Below, piece after piece: positions 11,386-21,709 of a DNA stretch of 64,000 nt. The notes beneath the pieces were generated by a model that saw only the letters and a program-made list of their open reading frames with translations, ran no database searches and was not told the origin of the DNA. The translations under genes were made by a program, and so were the position numbers. The DNA lies in assembly GCA_033675265.1 (NCBI GenBank), contig JAUJYZ010001152.1, positions 333,385 to 397,384 of the forward strand, in the 5' to 3' direction. Within the stretch, counting starts at the first letter, position 1. Every line of letters starts with the position of its first letter. The DNA comes from Actinostola sp. cb2023 (taxonomy: Eukaryota > Cnidaria > Anthozoa > Actiniaria > Actinostolidae).

Positions 11386-12164
11386 GGATGTCCACTTTCC
11401 CGAGTGGGGATTTTCACTTTCCCGGGGAGACTATATATTGTGTGGAAAATTAAAAACCTTTGAAGCTTGAACTAAATTACCTGAGTTCTTACCTGCCTGT
11501 GAAGTATCGAACAGTATATTTTGCAAACATTTCTTTGTTGACTTTGCAGTCTTGAATCTTGATCAGTTCGCCGATCCAAAACGACAAAACTCAAAAGAGA
11601 TGTACGAGTCTCGATTTCCTCAATCATTTGTACATTTGTCTGGCTAACTTATTTTCGCCGTTGTACCTTTCAAATAAGATCGATGAAAGAAGAGGCTTCA
11701 ACTGCTCTGTGTAGGTCAAATTTTGTATGTTTTCGTGAAAGTTTTACGCCTCAAGTTCTCTCGAAAAGCTGAGCTGAGAGATTTGCCGTCTTCGGCGCTG
11801 GAGTCACTTTTGACAGTTGGTTATTCCCTTTCCTTGCACCATGCAGAAGCTACTCGCTTTACCGATTCATCAGGCTTACTTTGAGGTGGACTACTGTGTT
11901 CTTTACTTGTATAATCGCTCTCTTCGCTCAAATTTGAACTCGAAAGGTTTGGATGAAAAGCTCGCTTCTCTGTCTTGTCTGCCTGTCTTGTGCGACTGAT
12001 TTAGAGAGTTGTGATTGGCTAAATTATCCCTGCTCTGATTGGTCGAGGTGTTTTTTCGCGCGAACTACTGATCTAAAAATATATTTATCTGCTAATACGC
12101 TGTGACACATACCCTATATGGGAGATGGACGCTCCTACTAATGGGCTCCTGTTATATTATTATT
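11386..12164. other. No gene recognised
   Basis: A 60-codon frame at 11817-11999 has no supporting signal. Small direct repeats of CACTTTCCCG occur near 11391-11430 and again near 18355-18420. The rest looks like ordinary intergenic DNA. Confidence 0.45.
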
Positions 12165-12705
12165 ATTACCTCTGTACACGAGTTGGAACCAACCAGACAA
12201 GTTGTTGCCTTTTTGGGGCTTGGGCTTCCTGTGCTAAACCCGCCTGATAAATTATTCATGTCCTTACGCACGTATTGCAGTTTGTACAATACTTGACTGT
12301 TTAAGATCTGTTGATGCAGGTGCTTCGTTTTATTAAGTTTTTTTGACGGCCACTTTTAATCTTCGTTTATCGATCGTGGCGTTCTAAAAATATATTTTTT
12401 AATCTAGAATTTTACTTCTAGGTTTATTGAACTACTGATAATAACAGCTGGGTACTGATTTATTCGCTTTTTTACTTAGATGTTTCTTTTTCTTCTTCTC
12501 CTTCTTATTATTTCTTGACGGATCGATATGTCTCTATTTTGTTGTCAATTTTTTTACTTTGTCCCTCGTCTTTATTTCTTTTCTTTTTAGATTCAGCTTC
12601 CTCTTCGATATTCTACTTCTTTCTTGACGGATGTGTCTCATTTTCGTTTTTATTTGTTATTGTTCTTTATGACTATTAATTGTTTTTAATTATTAACGCT
12701 TTGGG

Positions 12706-12804
<99 letters not shown>

Positions 12805-12843
12805 TTGTTGCCCCGGTATGTTGTTTTAAGTTTAATAAACTAT

Positions 12844-13124
12844 CTATCTAGATCTATCTATCTATCCATCCATCCATCCATCCATCCATCCATCCATCCA
12901 TCCATCCATCCATCCATCCATCCATCCATCCATCCATCCATCCCATCCATCCATCCATCCATCCATCCATCCATCCATCCATCCATCCATCCATCCATCC
13001 ATCCATCCATCCATCCATCCATCCATCCATCCATCCATCCATCCATCCATCCATCCATCCATCCATCCATCCATCCATCCATCCATCCATCCATCCATCC
13101 ATCCATCCATCCCGTCTGTCTCCA

Positions 13125-13169
<45 letters not shown>

Positions 13170-13210
13170 GTCTGTCTGCAGTCTGTCTGTCTGTCTGTCT
13201 GTCTGTCTTG
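12844..13210. repeat. (ATCT)n, (ATCC)n and (GTCT)n compound microsatellite
   Basis: A short ATCT tract is followed by about 245 bases of ATCC, with one slip near 12942, and then about 100 bases of GTCT. Three adjoining tetranucleotide families that differ by one base suggest expansion from a single mutated seed. The long SIHP-type and DGWM-type frames here are repeat translations, not genes. Confidence 0.95.
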
Positions 13211-15062
13211 TTCTTGTTCTGTTCTTCTCGGTTCTCAGTTTTTCTCTTCTTCTCTTTCTCTCGCATTTTATCTACTTTTATTTTTTTATTTAAACCAATA
13301 TTGATACAGGGTGTCCAATTTAGCAATGCTAATAATATAAATATGCCTTTTAATATTCTCATAATATCAGTTCTTCAGTCGGCATACACGATACGACATA
13401 CACTCAGACCATTATTGTTTTTTATTAACTTTTCAACTAATTCAACTAAAATCCTACTTTGATGAGTCAAACATAAGCACTGAATAGACACGATTGTTTT
13501 CTAGTTCAATGAGTACGTTTGGCAATGCGACATTACGACTCCTTGGAGAAGGTATCCTTTGAGAAACTCTCAGCCCGTTGAGACGTATTACAACCATTAC
13601 AGTGCGTACAATACTTGACTGTTTAAGATCTGTTGATGCAGGTGCTTCGTTTTATTAAGTTTTTTTGACGGCCACTTTTAATCTTCGTTTATCGATCGTG
13701 GCGTTCTAAAAATATCTTTTTTATCTAGAATTATAATACTTCTAGGTTTATTGAACTACTGATAATGACAGCTGGGTATTTATTCGCCTTTTTACTTACT
13801 ATATATATATATAGCTAGGTGTTTATTTCTATTTTTCTTCTTCTCCTTATTTCTTGACGGATAAGTCTCTATTTTCGTTGTCAATATTTTTACTTTGTTA
13901 TTATTATTTTTTCTGTTGTTGTTTCTAAACTTCTTTAATTCTTTTCTTTTTAAATTTAGTAAGTACTGTATATTCTAGTTTGTATATATATTCTTGTCAG
14001 TTTGTTTGTTCTTGTTCTGTTCTCGTCTCGGTTTTCAGTTCTTGTCGTTGTTGCAGTGTACTTCTCTAGATCAGTGTTTCTCTTCTTCTCTTCTCATCCT
14101 CGATTTTTATCTACTTTTAATATTCTCATAATATTAGTTCTTCAGTCGGTATACACGATACGACATACACTCAGACCGTTATTGTTTCTTATTAACTTTT
14201 CAACTAATTCAACTAAAATCCTACTTTGATGAGTCAACAATAAGCACTGAATAAACACGATTGTTTTCTAGTTCAATGAGTACATTTGGCAATGCGACTT
14301 GTGACAGTTGAGTGCAAATCCTTTGAGAAACTCTCAGCCCGTTGAGACTCAACTGAAGGCCTTCAGTATTTATTTCCTTTGATTGGTTTTCTTTTCTTTG
14401 CTGTCATTGTTTTTGTTTTTAATGTCGTTTTCTACGGTTTCTTTCTGCCTCTCCATCATTTCACTTCTCAAGTCTCTTCCTCATGCTTTTCTTTCATTTA
14501 GTTTCTTTCATTTTTTTTCTTCGTTTTTCTTTTCTTTAATTGTTATTCTCTAATCAGGCAGCTTCTCAGTTTTTGCAAAAGCTTTTTCTCTTGCAAACCT
14601 ATAAAAACACTGATTATTTCTGGTTTAATAAAAGTTAGTTTTACAAAAGCAACTTGGAAGTAGTAATGAAATTCTTCATAAAAAATTAATCAAATCTCAT
14701 TGAATAAAAACAATAAGAGAGTGTCAAAGCTTCCCAGTACTGAGATTCAAAGAACGCCTTTTCATACATGAAATGAAAATTGAACTGAGCGAAAACATAA
14801 ACTAGTATGGCTTGGAAAGACATGAAAAGTCCAACGCATTGTCAATACAAAGATACCAGGTGTAACTCTCTTATAAGTACGACGATCTCGAAGTACGCCG
14901 TCCTCACTTGAGTAAATGAAGGCAGACCGACAACACTGTTAATTAAACTGCAACATCAGGTAAGAGCCAAACGCTGAGTGTACAAGTTTTGATATACCGT
15001 ATCATGTATGACATTTAAAGTTAGCTCTTATATCTTTAAGAAAAACCTTCACATTCATTTTT

Positions 15063-15135
15063 TGAAATTTGATATTTTGAAATTTGATATTTTGAAATTT
15101 GATATTTTGATATTTGATATTTTGAAATTTGATAT
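15063..15135. repeat. 15 bp tandem repeat, copy 2
   Basis: About five units of GATATTTTGAAATTT, one degenerate. This is the shorter paralogue of the array at 7226-7335. Confidence 0.85.
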
Positions 15136-15449
15136 ATTTTAAAATTATTTTGTCGAATCACTGCAAACAAACTGTATGACAATCTTTCGTTCTTCGAGTT
15201 AAAATATTCACAATATTCACCCGACTTTAAGACTGCCCCAGAGAAAAATATATGCATTAAAACTGCCATACAAACGTTTTTGACTCGCGTTTTTACCCGT
15301 CCACTGTTATGGAAAAACTTTGTTTCCGAAGCGTAAACTACAACTTACGTTTGGACGGAAGGCTGTTTTTCGGTGGCGTGACTTTCGTGTACGAGATCTT
15401 TGGCTTGATAAATTAACAGTGGCCAGAAAGATGAGAAAAATATGTCATT

Positions 15450-15798
15450 TTACAATAACCTAGCGTAATCTCGCAATCTGATTGGCTCTCAGCCATTGTC
15501 AATAAGAGTACATACACATGCAATGACGAATCGCTCGCGCACGAAGCCAGCGCGCGCATGAAACGGTTTTTCTTTCAAACTTTATCTTTGTTTTTGGATG
15601 TTTTTTTGACTTTGTTATTGTAAAAAAGAAATCGCAAGCGGTTTTCCATTGTCTGTACTCTTATTGACAATGGATTTGACGTCACAAAATGTTCAAAACT
15701 TTCTACGCTCGTGGTTCCACTTGAGTTTTGAACATTTTGTGACGTCAAATCCATTGTCAATAAGAGTACAGACAATGGAAAACGCTTGCGATTTGTTA
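15450..15798. mobile_element. Copy-2-specific foldback insertion
   Basis: Copy 1 reads straight through at about 7991-7994, while copy 2 has about 349 extra bases. Its right half is a strong hairpin: 15631-15699 and 15725-15792 are nearly perfect inverted 68-base arms around a 25-base loop. ATT on both sides may be the target duplication. The left half contains TTACAATAACC and its inverse. No protein is encoded. The superfamily is not clear. Confidence 0.7.
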
Positions 15799-16437
15799 AT
15801 TATACTACTGAAGAATATAAAGTAATTTGTCGCTTGGTAATAGTTCGTAAAGCAGCATGTAGGCCTCGTCAAGCGTAAATAAAGCCCAGCAGGACTCGTA
15901 GAAAACCGGAGCCAAGACGAATTGGAACCGTGACCTCATGGAGTAGGAATCCTAACAAACTTCTTTACATATACAATTGTATTTATTCTAAGATAGTTTT
16001 CAAAATATCCATGTCAGTTTTCGTTCTCATCGGTTAATTGTTAAGCGTATATATAATACTGATTTCACCATCTTAGATTCTGTTTCTTGTTTTATTTTTG
16101 CATGCTCAGTGTACTGAAAGTTTATCAGAAGCCTACAAATCAAGGTAATCCTATGACAGCACTCTATCTTTCATCTTTTTTACTTTTCATTTATTTTCTT
16201 TCAGCTTATTTTTTCATTTCTTCTGAAGATAATTCAACTATTATTTTTTGCATTTATGTTCTAATAACATTGATGAAAAAATATCCATTCTGATTGGCTA
16301 AGAGTAGTGCATTTGAAAAGTAATTTTCTTGAATATCATACGATTTCTCATTCAATTTGAAATAATTTGCACTCGTGTGTTTTTCAAAGAGCTCAAATTG
16401 CACTCGCCCTACGTACGGGCTCGTGACGGGCTCGTGC

Positions 16438-16540
16438 ACTTTTGACTTTTGACTTTGGGATTTTGACTTTCGACTTTCGACTTTCGACTTTTGACTTTTG
16501 ACTTTTGACTTTTGACTTTTGACTTTTGACTCTTGACTTT
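16438..16540. repeat. TTTTGAC/TTTCGAC tandem repeat, copy 2
   Basis: About fourteen 7-base units, longer than the paralogue at 8660-8706. It lies about 150 bases upstream of the receptor coding exon. Confidence 0.8.
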
Positions 16541-16690
16541 TCCAAATTGAACTCGTAACCGTATGATAACTCTTTTTCAATCCATTTTGAAGATATGTAA
16601 GTTTAAGAAATATTTATATTCTGCAGTATTTGTGTTCAGCGGTTCAACTTCCAACAAGGACGCCATTTTTACCTTCTTTCTTTATAGGAG

Positions 16691-17836
16691 ATGAACTTTA
16701 CCATAAATTCAACCAACGTCAACATCACCAATGCCACCTCCTCCAACGTAACACTAGGCATTCCACCAAACCCTCACTACCGAAGCCGAGCCACAATCAT
16801 CGCCCAAGTCACCTCGCTCGCCATTCTCGGTGTCGTCATCGTGCTGAGTAACCTGGCCTCGATCGCCACTTTCATTAAGAACCAGTCCCTCCGCAAACGC
16901 TCCAACTACCTGATTATCAATCTTTCGGTGTCTGATTTTTTAATTGGAATCGTTGCCTTTATGGCGTGTCCGTTTTTCCTTGGCGAGCCATTTTCTCACA
17001 CTGTGGAATTTAGATTCTCCTTAGAAATTAGCGATACATTCACAGGCGCAGTATCTCTGCTTTGCTTGACTCTCATTGCTGTAGAGCGGTTTCATGCCGT
17101 TGTTTACCCTTTCAGACATCGAATGCTTCGTTTTAAGCACTACGTTGTGTTCTGTCTGATCCCCTGGTTGCTCGCTACGACAATTGTCGTCATCTTTATC
17201 GGGATGGATTTCCCGACACTTGGAGAAAGTCTACTTGATGTTTACACCTTTCTTCGTTTTACTGTTTTATTCCTTGCGCTAGTTGTTATGATTGTGTCAT
17301 ATGTTGGCATATGGCTGAGAAGCCGACAGGCCAACCCTAGTGCGCAGAATCACAATCATGCCTTGCGTGACCAAAAACTCTCAGTCACGCTTTTTGCTGT
17401 CACGCTAGCATCGCTGTTGACTTGGCTTCCCATTCAATGCTTCTCTTACGCTTTGTATTTCTTTGATATCACTACATTGCCTCATTTCAATTACTTTTTC
17501 GCTATGAAGTTTCTTCAATTCAGTAATTCAGGAATCAATTTCTTTATATATATTTTTCGGATGCGTGAATTTAAGGCGGGATTTCTGGCGCTGTTCCACT
17601 TCCGCCGGAAGCGAACCCGTTCCGAGAGGACGTCTTCCGAAAGGACTTCGAGGACAAGGACATTCAACTCGAGCAACAACACGATCTCCATTAGAGACCT
17701 CAGTCTGAATTTCAGTCGACAAAGATCCTACACCGTCAATGGTGGAAATGACGTCATAAACGAAACCGAGTGTAGCCTGGAAACTAGAACGAATCCAAGA
17801 AAAGGACGCGTGAACCAAGGACTAAGTGAATTGTGA
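16691..17836 (+). CDS. Rhodopsin-like (class A) GPCR, intact, 381 aa
   Basis: A seven-helix receptor in one coding exon. The N-tail has five N-glycosylation sequons in 21 residues (Asn2, 6, 11, 14, 19). Helices lie at about 36-62, 73-97, 106-135, 150-172, 184-209, 230-258 and 265-289. Class A marks are the TM1 Asn (SNLAS), LSVSD in TM2, ERF in place of DRY (132-134), TWLP in TM6 and NFFIY in place of NPxxY (283-287), followed by a short helix 8. The usual TM3-loop disulfide cysteines are absent and the second extracellular loop is short, as in the melanocortin branch. The tail is Ser/Thr/Arg-rich and ends Ser-Glu-Leu, a possible PDZ ligand. A TC-rich 3' splice site (AG at 16686-16687) abuts the leader, supporting this start and a 5' UTR intron. 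Ligand unknown. Confidence 0.9.
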   Translation: MNFTINSTNVNITNATSSNVTLGIPPNPHYRSRATIIAQVTSLAILGVVIVLSNLASIATFIKNQSLRKRSNYLIINLSVSDFLIGIVAFMACPFFLGEPFSHTVEFRFSLEISDTFTGAVSLLCLTLIAVERFHAVVYPFRHRMLRFKHYVVFCLIPWLLATTIVVIFIGMDFPTLGESLLDVYTFLRFTVLFLALVVMIVSYVGIWLRSRQANPSAQNHNHALRDQKLSVTLFAVTLASLLTWLPIQCFSYALYFFDITTLPHFNYFFAMKFLQFSNSGINFFIYIFRMREFKAGFLALFHFRRKRTRSERTSSERTSRTRTFNSSNNTISIRDLSLNFSRQRSYTVNGGNDVINETECSLETRTNPRKGRVNQGLSEL

Positions 17837-18004
17837 GCAAGTGGTTAAAGACACTGCTCTAATATTCTATGATAATATGAATGAACGATAATGATCTGAT
17901 GTAAATACTGTATGAATCAGAACAGAAGAATTAAAACTAATTCGAAGTCTCGATAGATTGGTTAGCATATCATCCTCTATTAATCCTTCTCCAGTGGATT
18001 AATC

Positions 18005-18321
18005 AATAGACCTTTTTACCGATACGGCGGCCATTTTGGATTCTATTGTTTTGGCTAATACATTATGGGATGCTCAGGGTGCACATGACCCAAAAACTGT
18101 AGAGTGTGGAGTCGCATCAATATATTATTTTTCTATATCACTCTAGCCATAGTGTTGTATGGTTTAATATCTACATGTGTTGTGTATTGTTGTATAATTT
18201 TGTACAAATTCATTGTTTTAAATTAAGTTTTCGTGAGTTTTTCATGGTCAAATGGTTACTACCTTGCACCCTGGGCATCCCATATTTCAACATGGCCGCC
18301 GTATCGGTAAAAAGGTCTATT
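18005..18321. mobile_element. MITE, TIR AATAGACCTTTTTACCGATA
   Basis: The left end AATAGACCTTTTTACCGATA continues to GGCGGCCA and is matched by its inverse at the right (to 18321). A second inverted segment (GATGCTCAGGGTGCA against TGCACCCTGGGCATC) lies inside. It occupies the space between the receptor stop and the 3' end of the minus-strand neuropeptide gene. Confidence 0.75.
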
Positions 18322-18398
18322 AATCTAGAAATAGATGTCAACTTATCTGGGGGACTTTCCACTTTCCCGACGGGGGGACTTTTCCACTTTCCCGAAGA

Positions 18399-18413
18399 GG
18401 GGGGGGGGGGGGG
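18399..18413. repeat. G15 homopolymer in a CTTTCCCG-rich patch
   Basis: Fifteen consecutive G bases next to several CACTTTCCCGA units (about 18355-18425). The length is unreliable in most sequencing methods. Confidence 0.8.
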
Positions 18414-18472
18414 TTCACTTTCCCGGAGGGACTCACCATAATTTAGGGTGTAAACACATCAATTTCATGTAC

Positions 18473-18478
18473 TTTATT
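18473..18478 (-). terminator. AATAAA polyadenylation signal of the RPamide gene
   Basis: On the minus strand AATAAA lies about 310 bases after the stop codon at 18789-18787. It is the first canonical signal in the inferred 3' untranslated region, so cleavage is expected near 18455. The 3' end is convergent with the plus-strand receptor that stops at 17836. Confidence 0.65.
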
Positions 18479-18786
18479 ACCTAGCTTCAACCATAATATT
18501 AACATCTTCAAAATAATAACAATAATAATAATGTTATTATTAATTTACATAATCTACTCTCCAATTGTCAAATCAGGTGACTTAGGGATACGTGGATGAC
18601 TTGTATCGATGTCCTTTGATTAAACTTCCGATTAAAACTCAAATTTCTTGATCTGCTGATATTACAAAATAACTCTTGAACTAAATAGTCAATGACATCT
18701 GAGATGGCCCATCTGTCTTCATGTAGATTTGACATTTCATTTTACTCCATCCTGATTCAGTCTTTTCTTATTAATTCAACCCTTGA

Positions 18787-20283
18787 TTATTCTGGGGAAA
18801 GAAAATAGAAGCAAGAGAGTCAAATCATGAAAGTCTGAGAGTTTGTTGAGAGTTTTTTGGTTTAAGTTCGGCTTTGTTTTTGCTCTGTTTCCGTGTGCTA
18901 CTTAACAATTATATTCCCCGAAGTGGAGGTGAGTAGCGGTGGATATTTACCGAGCCGCGAGTCTTCGAGCGGCGAGGTAAATATCTACCACAACTCACCG
19001 ACACTGAGGGGAATAATTGTTTTAGTATATATCACACAAGCCAGCCAAATATATAAAATTTATTTTCAAGAAGAAAAAGACACGCTCGCGAAACGCGACG
19101 CCATCTTGATTTGCTCGGAAGTACCCTAGTTTGATTAACCAATTGCAATCACAGCGCACGAAAAGAACTATTCACTTGTGTGGTATGCACTAATGTGTAA
19201 TACGCTGGCACTTGCGTGTTGACCTTATATGGTAAAATTACGCGCCATGCAGTGGAATAATGAAGATAGCTATTCAATTCATGCTATAACATACCTGAGC
19301 GTTCCATCCATATGTCACTGTAAATGAAAACCAAGCAAATATTTTAGAATACATGGGCTGCGTACGTACGTAACCAATCACGTTTACGTAACTATCAGTT
19401 GTAATACATGTACTACCTCTACTGTATGCTGTGAAGTGAGTGTGAGGGTCGTAAATGTCTCCGCTAGCAGTACTGCTATAAACATTTGACACGTTAAAAA
19501 GCAATTTTGTTTTTTAGTTATTTATTGCATGTGTGTGTTTCTTGACAATGAAAATGGGCCGCATGTTAAGAACTAGACTGATTGCATAAGTCGCTGTTTT
19601 CGCTCCTTTTAGATAGGTGGTCGCTCAACTAGCGACTTATCACGTTTACACTAATATTCTGTTCAAATTAGGTTGTAAATTTCAGCGAAACCGTTGTTCC
19701 CAAAATTCTGAATAAATATTTAAAATATTATTTGAATCTATAAGACTGAGTTATTTTATGTAATATATGTATAAGCATGAATACAGAGAATGACTGGACG
19801 TTTGAAAAACAATAAGGTTATAAAGATGTTTGAGAAAAATGCGTGAACAAAATCTGATATGATATATGATAAGTCGGTTGGTGAGCGACATCAGGATCGA
19901 AAGAGAGCGAACTGGGACCGACTTATGGAATCAATCTAGTTAAGAACCTCAGCCGGTGTGCATAAATACTAGGAAAGATGGACGCGTAGCACTAAAACAA
20001 TAATATAATAATAATAACAACTATAATAATTATGATATATATGTATAGAAATGAAAACTGATGGAGAATATACAGAACAAATGTTCGGGAAAAAATCAGA
20101 CGCCTCGAGCGGGATTCGAACCCACGACACCCCGATTTCATGACAGGTGCTCTACCCACTGAGCTACCGAGGCAACTACAGTAGCGTGAGTTCAAATTGG
20201 CTCAAAGACGCTGATTTTAATAATAACTATAATAATAATATAATAATAATAATAATAATAATATAATAATAATAATAATAATA

Positions 20284-20333
<50 letters not shown>

Positions 20334-21655
20334 CTACTATAAACTAGCATTTGGTCATGTGATTACTGGTTGGATATAAAGCTTTATTATATATCTGTGA
20401 CGTAATTTTACCAAATTTGGTTATTTTTGAGGGCCGATATGAGACGTTAATGCCCTGTAGAAATCCGTAATGCCCTGTTCACAACTCAAAAAACTCAAAA
20501 AAAACAATATTCTGATAAAATTACGTCACAGTTATATAATAAATCCCTCATTAGATGTTTTCTCGGGTATTACGGGCTGACATTTTACTCGTTGCTCGCA
20601 TTTTTCCTCGCCCTACGGGCTCGGAAAAATACATTCGCAACTCGTAAAATATCAGCCCGTAATACCCGAGAAAACATCTAATAAGCTGTATATATTGAAT
20701 CCACGGAATTATAGATGCAAAAATTATCATACCTTCGCTTTCCTGGACGTTCTGGGGTGTATCCTAGCAACCAATCCTGACCTACGGAGTACAATGTATA
20801 CGAAATGTGTGACTCACTGTAAAATTGGATAAATTGAGTTTAATCAATGAATCATTGTCTTGAAAACAACGAAGAATGGAAGGTCGAACTCGAATATTGG
20901 CTGAATAACTGAAATAATAAATATAGGTATTTTACTGAATGGGAGGTCCGTATAGACCGAATACAATAATGGCGTCTAATTTCAAATGCCATTGTTCTGG
21001 ACTGATTAGCCTCTCATACAGGTGAAAATGCTTTTGTGTTTCCACATGAACACGAGGCTAGTCAGTCCAGAACAATGGCAATTGATATTGGACGCCATTA
21101 TTGCATTCGGTCTATAGTGAAAAACCTTCGGCCTCGGTCAGCACTTTCAAGACCTCGGGCACAGTTTTTCACCATACGGACCGACCTAATTTCGGTAAAT
21201 AACTTTTGTTTTTTTCCTCGACAACCATTATCAACATTAACTGATTCAGCACTTACAACTGAAATGGATACCGTGGACCTAGGACAGAGATAGGAAAATA
21301 CGGCCCGCGCAGCGAACCAATCAAATTGAAGGATTCGGAAAATAAATTAAAATAAACGAATGAATGTTTCTCTGGCTCGCTGCTTCACTGTGATGGATGG
21401 ATGGATGGATGGATGGATGGATGGATGGATGGATGGATGGATGAATGAATGAATGGATATATAAATATGAATATGAAGTGTTGTCATATAATACATACGT
21501 TTCTCAGTCCATCGTTTCCCAGGTTTCACTTTTACTGGAATAAATTGTTCATCTTATAAAGAATACAAATAAATAGAGTTCATATGTCGCTAATAAAAAT
21601 AAAAAAAAAAATAATAAAAATAATAATAATAATAATAATTAAAAATAATAATGAT

Positions 21656-21709
<54 letters not shown>

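Larger units (their letters stand above)
13584..18003 (+). repeat. Segmental duplication A, copy 2
   Basis: Starts inside the right terminal repeat of the MITE that is complete in copy 1 (3514-3541) and runs to just past the receptor gene, where copy 1 and copy 2 diverge near 10171 and 18003. It lacks four copy-1 insertions and has its own at 15450-15798. It carries the intact receptor gene. Confidence 0.85.

Noticed and set aside
12805..13362. Long frames with SIHP and DGWM peptide repeats
   Set aside because: They are six-frame translations of ATCC and GTCT microsatellites with no start context, splice sites or non-repeat domain. The same holds for 44411-44857, 55419-55829 and 62769-63245.
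19992..20195. 67-codon frame containing an SSVGRAP motif
   Set aside because: It is the translation of a tRNA-like sequence, a recurrent false protein in databases.
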